A stretch of 64,000 nt of DNA from Hymenobacter metallilatus (GTDB lineage Bacteria; Bacteroidota; Bacteroidia; Cytophagales; Hymenobacteraceae): NCBI RefSeq assembly GCF_003944705.1, contig NZ_RWIS01000006.1, positions 1-64,000 on the forward strand, written 5' to 3'. Numbering within the stretch: the stretch's first letter is position 1; each line of letters starts with the position of its first letter. Positions 8,808-16,459 of the stretch are shown one piece after another. Position numbers and translations under genes: made by a program. The notes under the pieces were generated by a model, which did not search any database, had not been told where the DNA came from, and saw only the letters and a program-made list of their open reading frames with translations.

Positions 8808-8942
8808 GTGTACTCAAGCGGTACGCCCGGAGTGCCCAACCAGCCTGCAACTGCCTGTTTTTTTGGTGCTGGCTACAATACTTACCAACGAAAAACGTCT
8901 GCGGTGGTTATAGGGGCAGCCGGCCGCCGCCAGGCAGGCCGA

Positions 8943-8950
8943 TACCTTTG
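8943..8950 (+). promoter_or_regulatory. Candidate -7 box for the gene at 8985
   Basis: TACCTTTG matches the Bacteroidetes -7 consensus TAnnTTTG and lies 34 bases before the ATG at 8985. No clear TTTG -33 element was seen at the expected spacing. Confidence 0.4.
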
Positions 8951-8984
8951 CTCCGTTTACCATTCTTTCCGACCCTTATTGCAT

Positions 8985-9638
8985 ATGTACACGGCACTTC
9001 TTGTGGGCGCCACCGGTCTGGTGGGTGATTATCTGCTGCGGCAACTATTACTGGACGAACGGTTTTCGCACCTGAAGGTATTCACCCGCCGGCCTACCGG
9101 CTACCAAAATCCCAAGCTGGAGGAACACCTGGTCGATTTCAATCAGCCCCGTACCTGGAACCACCTGCTCACCGGCGACGTGCTGTTCTCCGCCCTGGGT
9201 ACCACGCTGCGGCAGGCCGGCGGCCAGCAGGCCCAGTACAAAGTCGATTATACCTACCAGTTTCAAGCGGCCAAAGCTGCCGCCGAAAATGGGGTGCCAG
9301 CTTACGTGCTGGTATCTTCGGCCGGGGCCGATGCCGACGCCCTGGTATTCTACAGTCGTATGAAGGGGGAGCTGGAGCGCGACATCAAGCGGTTACCGTT
9401 TCGGCGCATTTCCATTCTGCAGCCCGGCGTGCTGGCCGGCAGCCGGCAGCAGCCACGACTAGGAGAAAAACTGGGTGTGCTGCTGGCCACGGTAGCCGGC
9501 ACTATTCCGCCGTTACGCGCTTACCGCCCCGTGCACGGCCGCACCGTAGCCCAGGCCATGATTCACGCTGCCCTCAATGAAACGCCCGGGGTACAAACCG
9601 CCACCCTGGAAGACGTATTCACTCTGGCCGGGGAGTAG
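8985..9638 (+). CDS. NAD(P)-binding Rossmann protein, HTATIP2/TIP30-like
   Basis: 217 residues from MYTALLVGATGLVGDYLLRQ, which carries the GATGLVG dinucleotide-binding loop. The downstream features ALGTT near residue 70 and YVLVSSAGADADALVFYSRM, followed by KGELE, match atypical short-chain dehydrogenases of the HTATIP2 type. The open frame extends upstream, but those codons look non-coding and precede the promoter. The substrate is unknown. A similar protein is encoded at 14342-15007. A strong hairpin terminator follows. Confidence 0.85.
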   Translation: MYTALLVGATGLVGDYLLRQLLLDERFSHLKVFTRRPTGYQNPKLEEHLVDFNQPRTWNHLLTGDVLFSALGTTLRQAGGQQAQYKVDYTYQFQAAKAAAENGVPAYVLVSSAGADADALVFYSRMKGELERDIKRLPFRRISILQPGVLAGSRQQPRLGEKLGVLLATVAGTIPPLRAYRPVHGRTVAQAMIHAALNETPGVQTATLEDVFTLAGE

Positions 9639-9675
9639 GTCCGTTAGCTGTCAGCTTACCCAAGTTGGAAATAGC

Positions 9676-9712
9676 AAAAAGCCTGCTTCCTAAACCAGGA
9701 AGCAGGCTTTTT
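9676..9712. terminator. Bidirectional hairpin terminator
   Basis: A 15-base perfect stem (AAAAAGCCTGCTTCC) with a 7-base loop, flanked by an A run on one side and a T run on the other. It lies between the convergent genes ending at 9638 (+) and 9760 (-) and can serve both. Confidence 0.9.
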
Positions 9713-9759
9713 GTGCAACGGTCGTGTCGAACAGCGAGTACAACTTCTAACTGCTAACC

Positions 9760-10386
9760 TCAGGCTTTCTTCCACTTAATGGTGCAGCCAATGGCTTTGG
9801 TGGAGCTGACGGAAGCAGGCTTGCCGGCTACCAGCTCGGTCATGGCGTTTTCCAGGTACTTGGTTTTCACCAGCTTGGCATCCTCCGAGTTATCGTCAAT
9901 GGCCCCAATGTAGCTCACCACGAAATCAGCACCCTGGCGGGTAAGTACGTAGAGGTGGGGCGTGCGGGTAGCGCCGTACTGGCGGGCCACCTGCTGGGTT
10001 TCATCCTGCAGGTAGGGGAAGGTGTATTTCTTCTCCCGGGCCCGCTTCTGCATTTCCGCAAACGAGTCGCCGGGCACGGTGGCGGGGTCATTGGGGTTAA
10101 TGGCTACTACCGGGTAGCCCTGCGGGGCGTACTTGGTATTCAGGTCGATGATGCGCTGCTCGTAGGCCTTGGCATACGGGCAGGTGTTGCAGGTAAACAC
10201 CACGATGTAGCCCTTAGCGGCCTTGTTATCGGCCAGAGACATCAGCTTGCCATCCACGTTTTTTAGCTTGAAGTCGGCGGCTTTGTCGCCCACTTGGTAG
10301 CCGGCCTCGGCCACGGGACGCAGCATAATAAAGCTGCTGAAGGCCAGCACCAGTAGGGAGGCCAGGAAAGGAAGGAGCTTTTTCAT
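9760..10386 (-). CDS. Exported thioredoxin-fold protein (AhpC/TSA-Redoxin type)
   Basis: 208 residues. The signal-like N-terminus starts MKKLLPFLASLLVLAFSSF. The mature domain begins with VGDKAADFKLKNVDG, typical of AhpC/TSA or ResA-like redoxins. The active-site region VVFTCNTCPYAKAYE has a C-x2-C pair in the unusual setting TCNTCPYA. PHLYVLTRQG matches the conserved cis-Pro region. It is probably a periplasmic thiol oxidoreductase. I took the start at 10386 because an upstream ATG adds residues that precede the signal peptide. It lies in the same direction as the TlpA-like gene upstream, separated by a palindromic repeat. Confidence 0.85.
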   Translation of the reverse strand: MKKLLPFLASLLVLAFSSFIMLRPVAEAGYQVGDKAADFKLKNVDGKLMSLADNKAAKGYIVVFTCNTCPYAKAYEQRIIDLNTKYAPQGYPVVAINPNDPATVPGDSFAEMQKRAREKKYTFPYLQDETQQVARQYGATRTPHLYVLTRQGADFVVSYIGAIDDNSEDAKLVKTKYLENAMTELVAGKPASVSSTKAIGCTIKWKKA

Positions 10387-10413
10387 AAGGTTGAAGGGGG
10401 AAAGTGAGTGAAA

Positions 10414-10502
10414 CTTATCATCCCGGCCGAAGTGAGGACTCCGGGGCAACCCACCTGGGTATTAAACCCAGATTTCTCACTTCGGCCGGAACGACAGATA
10501 AG
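10414..10502. repeat. Intergenic inverted repeat between two redoxin genes
   Basis: The arms CCCGGCCGAAGTGAG (about 10422-10436) and CTCACTTCGGCCGG (10476-10489) pair around a 39-base loop that itself contains CCTGGGTATTAAACCCAG. It is a member of the class of palindromic spacers seen throughout this window, but with its own sequence. Confidence 0.6.
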
Positions 10503-10505
10503 TAT

Positions 10506-10994
10506 TTACTGCATAAACGCCTGCAACTGCTTCTGCAGCTCCTCAGCGGTAAATTCCTGCTCGAAGGTTAGCCGTTTGCGGCGGGCATTGTTGAGCAGCA
10601 GCGTAAACGGCAGCGAGCCGGTCCATTTGGGGTCAATTTTAGCCAGATACAGGTTGGGGTCAGTTTCGTTAAGCAGTACCACCTCCGATTTCAGCGCGTT
10701 TTTCGCTACGAAGGGCTTTACTTTCTTATCCAGTTGGGAGGCGTAGTCCATGCTTACCAGCAACACCTTTACCTTCTGATTTTTGTAGGTAGTCGTGAGC
10801 TTATCGAAGTGGGGCAGCTCCTTCACGCAGGGCCCGCACCAGGTAGCCCAGAAGTTCACCACGTAAGTAGTGTCGGTGGGGCGGGCGAGGCGCTTCTGCA
10901 GCTCGGGCAGCTTAATCACCTGTACCTGCTGAGCGTGGGCGGCAGCTGTGAGCAGCAGTCCGGCCAGCAGGGCAATAAATTTTAGTCGATGCAT
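10506..10994 (-). CDS. TlpA-family thiol-disulfide oxidoreductase
   Basis: 162 residues with a signal peptide ending AAAHAQ near residue 21. The thioredoxin active site is VNFWATWCGPCVKELPHF (WCGPC at about residues 52-56). The cis-Pro region GSLPFTLLLNN and a later QEF...ELQ helix complete the fold. TlpA/ResA-like proteins reduce disulfides in the periplasm, for example in cytochrome maturation. Its neighbour at 9760-10386 has a related fold. A promoter was not clear. Confidence 0.9.
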   Translation of the reverse strand: MHRLKFIALLAGLLLTAAAHAQQVQVIKLPELQKRLARPTDTTYVVNFWATWCGPCVKELPHFDKLTTTYKNQKVKVLLVSMDYASQLDKKVKPFVAKNALKSEVVLLNETDPNLYLAKIDPKWTGSLPFTLLLNNARRKRLTFEQEFTAEELQKQLQAFMQ

Positions 10995-11151
10995 GACAAA
11001 AGGAAAGCAATTTGCAGGAAAGACAGCGGAAGCCCACCGGAAGTTGCGGAACCGGTGCCGTTGTGGTGCTACTTGTTATTCCGGCGGCAGAAGGAATCTT
11101 ACGGTGCTGATGATACCAAGCCACTCCAACGGAAACCGCACCATCGCCTAA

Positions 11152-11274
11152 GGTTTAAACCCTGGGCTAGTGAAGCCGAGTGAGACTCCTCCTCTCGTCG
11201 GAATAACGTGCTGGGGTTTGGTTACCGCCACAACCTCAGCACGCGAGATTCCGCGCAGGCTCGGCATGACGTTC
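11152..11274. repeat. Spacer with two dispersed-repeat pieces upstream of ispG
   Basis: GGTTTAAACCCTGGGCTA (about 11154-11171) recurs at 40953-40970. CAGCACGCGAGATTCC...GACGTTC (11237-11274) is a half copy of the family seen complete at 44646-44741. The spacer 10995-11325 has no gene I can support. Confidence 0.55.
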
Positions 11275-11325
11275 TACACAGCTCCATCAGCCTCTCCAAC
11301 TCCTTCTCGGAGCACAAACCTTGCG

Positions 11326-11333
11326 TACCTTTG
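11326..11333 (+). promoter_or_regulatory. Candidate -7 box for ispG
   Basis: TACCTTTG fits TAnnTTTG and lies 33 bases before the ispG ATG at 11367. Confidence 0.4.
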
Positions 11334-11366
11334 TTATCCTCTCGAAAAACGCCTCCTTACCGGGTT

Positions 11367-13430
11367 ATGAACAAAACGTATTGCCCCAGCCTCACCGAAT
11401 ACAAGCGCCGCCTTTCCCGTGAAGTGAAAATCGGCGACCTGCCGATGGGCGGGCTCAACCCCATTCGGGTGCAGAGCATGACCACCGTGGACACCATGGA
11501 TACGCTGGGCTCGGTGGAGCAGACGCTGCGCATGGTGGAAGCCGGCTGCGAGTACGTGCGCATCACGGCCCCCAGCGTGAAGGAGGCTCAGAACCTGCTC
11601 GAAATCAAGAAGGAACTGCGCAAGCGCGGCTGCACCGTGCCCCTCATTGCCGACATCCATTTTACGCCCAACGCCGCCGAACTGGCCGCCCGCATCGTGG
11701 AGAAAGTGCGCGTGAACCCCGGCAACTACGCCGACAAGAAGAAATTTGACGTTATCGAGTACACTGACAGCAGCTACGCTGCCGAGGTGGAGCGCATTCG
11801 GGAGCGGTTCCGGCCGCTGGTCCAGATCTGCAAGCAATACGGCACGGCCATGCGCATCGGCACCAACCACGGCTCCCTCTCGGACCGGATTCTGAGCCGG
11901 TATGGAGATACACCGCTGGGCATGGTAGAGTCGGCGCTGGAGTTCCTGCGCCTCTGCGAGGAGGAAAACTACTACGATGTGGTGCTGAGCATGAAGGCCA
12001 GCAACACCCAGGTGATGGTGCAGGCCTACCGCCTGCTGGTGCAGAAGCTCGACGAGGAAGGCCTGCAGCCCTACCCGCTGCACCTGGGCGTCACGGAAGC
12101 TGGCGAGGCCGAAGACGGCCGCATTAAGTCGGCCGTGGGCATCGGCACGCTGCTCGAAGACGGCCTCGGCGACACCGTGCGCGTTTCGCTCACCGAAGCC
12201 CCCGAAGCCGAGGCTCCCGTAGCCCGCGCCCTCATTGACCGGTACACCCACCGCGCCCAGGAAGCCAAGCCTATTCCTTCAGTTGTTAGTTATCAGTTGT
12301 CAGTTGGCAGTAAAGAAGCAAGCCAGCAGAACGACCTGACAACTGACAACCAACAACTAACAACTACTATTCCCATCGACCCCTTTCAGTACCACCGGCG
12401 CGTAACGCGGGAGGTGCTGAACCTGGGCGGGCAGAACGTTCCGCGCGTAATGGCCGACTTATCACGGCTGCCCAGTCTGGAATATGCCGATTTGCGCGCC
12501 GTGGGGCATTTGTATTCGGCTTTCCTGGATAAGTTCCAGATGAACGACCTGGGGGCCGACTACGTGTACTCGGGCCAGCGGCCCATCCCGTTCATGCTGC
12601 CCAACGGCCTCAAGGAAGTGGTGGACTACACCGCCTGGCTCGACGCCGGCCAGCGCCCCGACCACTACCCGGTGCTCACCCAAACGGAGTATGCCGCTGC
12701 TGGTGCCCGCCACCCGGAGCTGAACTTCGTGTTCCAGAATCTGTCTTCACTCACGCCCGCCACGCTGGCCCAACTCCGCGACGACGCCACGGCCGTTATT
12801 ATCCTGTACACCGATAACGCCCACGCCATGCCCGAAATCCGCCGCGCGTTTTTCGAGCTGCTGAACCACGAAGTGCCCAACCCGGTCATCATCAACCGCC
12901 AATACCCGGCCCTTACGCCCGAGCAAACCCAGCTTTACGCCGCTACCGACGTGGGCGGCCTCTTGCTCGACGGCCTTGGCGACGGCGTGGTGCTGAGCAC
13001 CGAGCTACTGCCCGAGCGTAGCAAAGAGGAATGGCTGACTGCGCTGGACCAACTCAACCAGCTTGGTTTCGGCATCCTGCAGGCGGCCCGCACGCGCATG
13101 AGCAAGACGGAGTATATCAGCTGCCCCAGCTGCGGCCGTACCCTGTTTGATCTGCAGGAAACCACCGCCATGATCCGCAAGCGCACCGACCACCTGAAGG
13201 GCGTGAAAATCGGCATCATGGGCTGCATCGTGAACGGCCCCGGCGAAATGGCCGACGCCGACTACGGCTACGTGGGCGTGGGCAAAGGCAAAATTGCCCT
13301 TTACCGTGGCCAGGAAGTCATCAAGAAATCCGTGCCCGAAGAACGCGCCGTAGACGAGCTCATCGAACTCATGCGCGAAGACGGCCGCTGGCTGGAACCC
13401 GTGCTGCTGGAAGAGCCGGTGGTGGGGTAG
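11367..13430 (+). CDS. ispG: 4-hydroxy-3-methylbut-2-enyl diphosphate synthase (IspG/GcpE), large type
   Basis: 687 residues. IspG reduces MEcPP to HMBPP in the MEP isoprenoid pathway using a [4Fe-4S] cluster. The TIM-barrel part begins with PMGGLNPIRVQSMTTVDTMD. The cluster domain near the C-terminus has YISCPSCGRTLFDL and MGCIVNGPGEMADADYGYVG. The long central domain between them is normal for Bacteroidetes, chlamydiae and plants. Oddly, residues about 305-334, at the junction of barrel and central domain, are encoded by a palindromic repeat of intergenic type. I chose 11367 because upstream codons include repeat sequence and the -7 box. Confidence 0.96.
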   Translation: MNKTYCPSLTEYKRRLSREVKIGDLPMGGLNPIRVQSMTTVDTMDTLGSVEQTLRMVEAGCEYVRITAPSVKEAQNLLEIKKELRKRGCTVPLIADIHFTPNAAELAARIVEKVRVNPGNYADKKKFDVIEYTDSSYAAEVERIRERFRPLVQICKQYGTAMRIGTNHGSLSDRILSRYGDTPLGMVESALEFLRLCEEENYYDVVLSMKASNTQVMVQAYRLLVQKLDEEGLQPYPLHLGVTEAGEAEDGRIKSAVGIGTLLEDGLGDTVRVSLTEAPEAEAPVARALIDRYTHRAQEAKPIPSVVSYQLSVGSKEASQQNDLTTDNQQLTTTIPIDPFQYHRRVTREVLNLGGQNVPRVMADLSRLPSLEYADLRAVGHLYSAFLDKFQMNDLGADYVYSGQRPIPFMLPNGLKEVVDYTAWLDAGQRPDHYPVLTQTEYAAAGARHPELNFVFQNLSSLTPATLAQLRDDATAVIILYTDNAHAMPEIRRAFFELLNHEVPNPVIINRQYPALTPEQTQLYAATDVGGLLLDGLGDGVVLSTELLPERSKEEWLTALDQLNQLGFGILQAARTRMSKTEYISCPSCGRTLFDLQETTAMIRKRTDHLKGVKIGIMGCIVNGPGEMADADYGYVGVGKGKIALYRGQEVIKKSVPEERAVDELIELMREDGRWLEPVLLEEPVVG
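12281..12366. repeat. Palindromic repeat inserted in frame within ispG
   Basis: The left arm 12281-12310 (AGTTGTTAGTTATCAGTTGT...) pairs with the right arm 12337-12366 at 26 of 30 positions around a 26-base loop. The same style of sequence occurs between genes at 15894-15960 and 28392-28448. It is translated as SYQLSV...TTDNQQLTT. The frame of ispG stays open through it. Confidence 0.85.
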
Positions 13431-13432
13431 TT

Positions 13433-13714
13433 ATGCTGGACTTCTATTTCATTGCTGACGAAAAACCCAGCAACTACTCACCGGCACTGGAGTATGCTGG
13501 TGGAATCGAAAACCGTGAATTTGAACAGGCGCAACAAGCACGTGTCATCGAAGATTATTTGATTTTTTTTGATGATTTCCGCTGGTCAAACGCACAAGTG
13601 CATCAGAAATTACTTCAGCTTCACAGCATTAAGAGCGAACAAGTTGATGCCTTGCGGAAGATATTGCAAAGAGCAGCGCAATTACATTATGGAGTAATAG
13701 CTTTTGGTGACTAA
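13433..13714 (+). CDS. Hypothetical acidic protein downstream of ispG
   Basis: 93 residues beginning MLDFYFIADEKPSNYSPALE. It is a soluble, probably helical protein with no recognised motif. It starts 2 bases after the ispG stop and so is likely co-transcribed with it. Its base composition is visibly more A+T-rich than ispG, suggesting a recent or poorly adapted gene. It may be an accessory protein of the immunity or regulatory type, but nothing in the sequence proves this. Confidence 0.6.
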   Translation: MLDFYFIADEKPSNYSPALEYAGGIENREFEQAQQARVIEDYLIFFDDFRWSNAQVHQKLLQLHSIKSEQVDALRKILQRAAQLHYGVIAFGD

Positions 13715-13739
13715 GCCTCAACCTAACTAACGGCTGCAT

Positions 13740-14267
13740 CTACCGCCCCACAAAAAAACTCTTAAACAGCTCCAATTCCTCTAATTCCCGCTGCACGTAA
13801 GCGGAAAAAAACGACTCGCCTACCTGGCGTTGCAACACGGAAATACCCACGTCAATCAGGCGTAGCCCCTGGGCAGTGAGCAGGATGTTATCAAACCGTT
13901 CACCCGGCAGGTTTGAGGGCCGCTGTAAGTCACGATGCACAAAGCCGGCGGCGTGAAGGGCACGCAGCTCGTCGGTAAAAACGTCCAGCCACAGCTCGCG
14001 CATTTCTACTTCGTAGGCCCTGAAATCGAGGGGGTACACCCGTTCCATTACCAGCATATCGGCGTCGAGGGGGGCATTGTATTCCAGGCGGTTGAACCGT
14101 ACAACGAGGTCATTTACGCCGTTGGCGAAGCGCATTTTTTCTGCTTCCGAACCGATGTCGGACCGCGTGTCACCGCCGAAGAGCTTGCCAACTTCAGTTT
14201 CGGATAAGGCAATGACAGCATTGTTGGCACCCCGGGAAAGTTGGCGAGGGTATCGTTTGGGTTCCAT
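13740..14267 (-). CDS. Minimal protein-kinase-like protein
   Basis: 175 residues. GFVHRDLQRPSN followed by FDNILLT and LRLIDVG matches a kinase catalytic loop (HRD), the metal-binding Asn, and a DFG-like Asp with 'DVG'. Upstream, EVGKLF may supply the ATP-binding lysine and SEAEKMRF the helix-C glutamate, with DMLVMERVYPL as hinge. It is much shorter than a canonical 250-residue kinase domain and lacks a full C-lobe. Related bacterial proteins include small kinase-like and phosphotransferase families. Activity is plausible but unproven. It is convergent with the gene ending at 13714. Confidence 0.65.
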   Translation of the reverse strand: MEPKRYPRQLSRGANNAVIALSETEVGKLFGGDTRSDIGSEAEKMRFANGVNDLVVRFNRLEYNAPLDADMLVMERVYPLDFRAYEVEMRELWLDVFTDELRALHAAGFVHRDLQRPSNLPGERFDNILLTAQGLRLIDVGISVLQRQVGESFFSAYVQRELEELELFKSFFVGR

Positions 14268-14341
14268 TGAGGCACTGGATTAAATTAGGTTAAAAGCAAA
14301 GTACGCTAAAACATCCGCGTCGCTCATCCGTCCTCCCCGGC

Positions 14342-15007
14342 ATGAAACTACGTGTAATAGTTACCGGCACGACCGGCATGGTGGGTGAGGGAGTGCTGCT
14401 GGAATGCCTGAACAGCCCCGAAGTGGAGCAGGTGCTCAGCATCAGCCGGCGGCCCAGCGGGCACCAGCACCCCAAGCTGCGGGAGCTGCTGCACGAGGAT
14501 TTCCAGAACCTCGGACCCATTGCCGACCAGCTGCGAGGCTACAACGCCTGCTTTTTCTGCCTGGGCGTTTCGTCGGTAGGGATGCCGGAGCCGGAGTACC
14601 GCCGCTTTACCTACGACCTAACCCTGCACTTTGCCCGCACCCTGCTGGCCCACAACGGCCCCGACCTCACGTTCTGCTACGTCTCGGGCGCCGGCACCGA
14701 CGACACGCTGCGCAGCCGCCAGATGTGGGCCCGCGTGAAAGGCGAAACCGAAAACGAGCTGCGGCAGCTGGGCTTCCGGCAGGCGTTCATGTTCCGCCCC
14801 GGCTTCCTGCGCGCCACCCCCGGCCAGCGGCACGTGCTGTCGTATTACAAATATTTCGGCTGGCTGTACCCCGTGGTGCGCGGCGTGGCCCCCAAATTCG
14901 CTTCCACCCTGCAGGAACTGGGCCAGGCCATGCTGCACGTCGCCCGGCGTGGCTACCCAAAGCCCATTCTGGAAGTCCCCGACATCGTGGCAGCGGCAAA
15001 GGCGTAG
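14342..15007 (+). CDS. NAD(P)-binding epimerase/dehydratase-like protein
   Basis: 221 residues beginning MKLRVIVTGTTGMVGEGVLL with a TGTTGMVG nucleotide-binding loop. It shares the HTATIP2-like pattern with the protein at 8985-9638 (SISRRPSGHQHPKL after the second strand, CYVSGAGTDDT at the active-site strand, and a KGETENEL helix). The catalytic YxxxK is not obvious, so an atypical dehydrogenase or a binding role is possible. Its start follows a spacer of 74 bases from the divergent kinase-like gene. Confidence 0.82.
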   Translation: MKLRVIVTGTTGMVGEGVLLECLNSPEVEQVLSISRRPSGHQHPKLRELLHEDFQNLGPIADQLRGYNACFFCLGVSSVGMPEPEYRRFTYDLTLHFARTLLAHNGPDLTFCYVSGAGTDDTLRSRQMWARVKGETENELRQLGFRQAFMFRPGFLRATPGQRHVLSYYKYFGWLYPVVRGVAPKFASTLQELGQAMLHVARRGYPKPILEVPDIVAAAKA

Positions 15008-15050
15008 AGACGCAATGGGTTTCGCCTAGTCGTTGCGGATGTTGTTAACC
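15005..15050 (+). repeat. Degenerate copy of the GTAGAGACGC repeat
   Basis: AGAGACGCAATG...TCGTTGCGGATGTTG is a diverged match to the repeats at 39329, 40853 and 45879. It overlaps the end of the gene at 14342-15007. Confidence 0.45.
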
Positions 15051-15109
15051 TGACACGTTTCCAGACCGTTCGATGCGGAGGCGCGAAGCGTCACGACTTT
15101 TCACCGTTC

Positions 15110-15574
15110 CTATTTGCACTTCTCCTTGCGGCGGGTGTCGATGATATGGGCAATGCGCCAGCCTTCGGCCAGCTTCACCAGCTGAAACGAGTTGTAGCCG
15201 CAGTGACTGAACGTGTTGCCCAGGTAAAACTCGTAGGGCGTCCAGACGCTGGCCAGATTGGCATCAATGAGCACCCGTTCAAACGTGATGCGCTCATCCC
15301 ACACCTCTTTGTGCGGCGTACCCACGGCTTTTACAAAATCTGAGGGGCTTTCGGGTAGAAGGCGGACCGGCTGGCCGGGGCGGGTGGCAAGTACGTGGAA
15401 TACTGCCCCGGGAGCCAGCGTGCTGCGTACCATCGTACTATCTCCCGCGCGCATTCCCGCAAAGAAACGGGTAATCGTGGCCTGTACGGCGGCCGTTTCG
15501 GGAGCGGGTGTCTGGGCCTGAGCGGTGGCGGCAGCCCCCAGGGCAGCGGCCAGCATGGTGTAGCGTTTCAGCAT
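15110..15574 (-). CDS. Exported NTF2-like / SnoaL-like protein
   Basis: 154 residues with a signal peptide (MLKRYTMLAAALGAAATAQAQ). The mature part reads as an NTF2-like cone fold: ITRFFAGMRAGDSTMVRSTL is the typical first helix-strand, and VDF...AHIIDTRRK closes the barrel. NTF2-like lumenal proteins often act as small-molecule isomerases or have no known enzyme activity. I use the ATG at 15574 since the residues before it are not signal-like. The function cannot be refined. Confidence 0.75.
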   Translation of the reverse strand: MLKRYTMLAAALGAAATAQAQTPAPETAAVQATITRFFAGMRAGDSTMVRSTLAPGAVFHVLATRPGQPVRLLPESPSDFVKAVGTPHKEVWDERITFERVLIDANLASVWTPYEFYLGNTFSHCGYNSFQLVKLAEGWRIAHIIDTRRKEKCK

Positions 15575-15715
15575 GAAACAAGTAAAGAGAGAAGTAGGGG
15601 AAATCCAGCCGCTCAACCCGGTAACTTACAGTCGCGGTGGAGTAAAAGGTGTTCCAAGTAAATCATTCTGCGGCCGACGGTGTTACTTTTACAACTCTTC
15701 ACCTCGTTGTATATC

Positions 15716-15889
15716 ATGCGCAAGGACCTGTTTAACTTCGGCCCCGCCCTCGGCTATTTCTTCCGCAAGAATGATCCTGCCCGGCACTCCAATTTCAACC
15801 TGCGGACCATGCACTTCATCAATAAGTTGAGCATGGCTATGTTTCTGGTCGGACTGGTGGTGTTGCTCTACCGCTGGTTTATCCGGTAA
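15716..15889 (+). CDS. Small single-span membrane protein (DUF6728-like)
   Basis: 57 residues starting MRKDLFNFGPALGYFF, with a soluble N-terminal half (RKNDPARHSNFNLRTMH) and one C-terminal membrane helix (MAMFLVGLVVLLYRWF). The layout matches small Cytophagales proteins I recall as DUF6728, whose function is unknown. The family name is from memory and not verified. A palindromic repeat follows directly. Confidence 0.65.
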   Translation: MRKDLFNFGPALGYFFRKNDPARHSNFNLRTMHFINKLSMAMFLVGLVVLLYRWFIR

Positions 15890-15893
15890 TTAG

Positions 15894-15960
15894 CTGCTAG
15901 TTGGCAGTTGGTAGCTGCCAGAAATCACACGCTGGTAACGGCCAACTGTCAACTAGCAAC
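15894..15960. repeat. Palindromic repeat, same family as the ispG insertion
   Basis: CTGCTAGTTGGCAGTTGG (about 15894-15911) pairs imperfectly with CCAACTGTCAACTAGCAAC (15942-15960). It fills the spacer between the genes ending at 15889 and starting at 15975. Confidence 0.7.
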
Positions 15961-15974
15961 GGGGACGCACGCCC

Positions 15975-16334
15975 ATGAACATTGAAGATTTCCGCGACTA
16001 TTGCCTGCTGAAGGCGGGTGTTACCGAAGAAACGCCTTTTGGCCCCGAAACGCTGGTATTCAAAGTGGGCGGTAAAGTATTTGCCCTCACGGATATCGAT
16101 ACGTTCGGCAGCATCAACCTGAAGTGTGACCCGGAGCGCGCCGTTGAGCTGCGTGAGCAGCATACCTATGTGCTGCCCGGCTACCACATGAATAAGAAGC
16201 ACTGGAACACGGTGTTGGTGGACACCGGCATTCCCGCAGGTCAGCTACGTGATTTAATAAACCATTCCTACGACCTGGTGCGGGCCTCGCTGCCAAAAAA
16301 GCTGCGCGAGGAGCTGGCCGAGGCGGAGCAGTAG
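15975..16334 (+). CDS. MmcQ/YjbR family protein
   Basis: 119 residues. MNIEDFRDYCLLKAGVTEET, the PFG..TLVFKVGGKVFALT core and the NKKHWNTV segment followed by LIDHSYDLV-like text (here INHSYDLVRASL) are the hallmarks of MmcQ/YjbR proteins with a double-wing-like CyaY-type fold. They are presumed DNA-binding, but no regulon is established. The gene stands alone, preceded by a repeat. Confidence 0.9.
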   Translation: MNIEDFRDYCLLKAGVTEETPFGPETLVFKVGGKVFALTDIDTFGSINLKCDPERAVELREQHTYVLPGYHMNKKHWNTVLVDTGIPAGQLRDLINHSYDLVRASLPKKLREELAEAEQ

Positions 16335-16459
16335 CGCGTGGGCAGTACCATTCCCGCCGTTCCAGCCTGCCCAGCGCCTTATTCCCGGGTGCGGTAAAAT
16401 TCATATGCAGCACCCTCCCAACTACCGTGGCGGTGCTCCGAAAACGGTAGTTTTGAGCC

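Noticed and set aside
14404..15048. Second, overlapping frame in the NAD-binding gene (about 214 codons)
   Set aside because: It is an out-of-frame shadow of the real gene with an Arg/Pro/Gly-rich translation and no motif.
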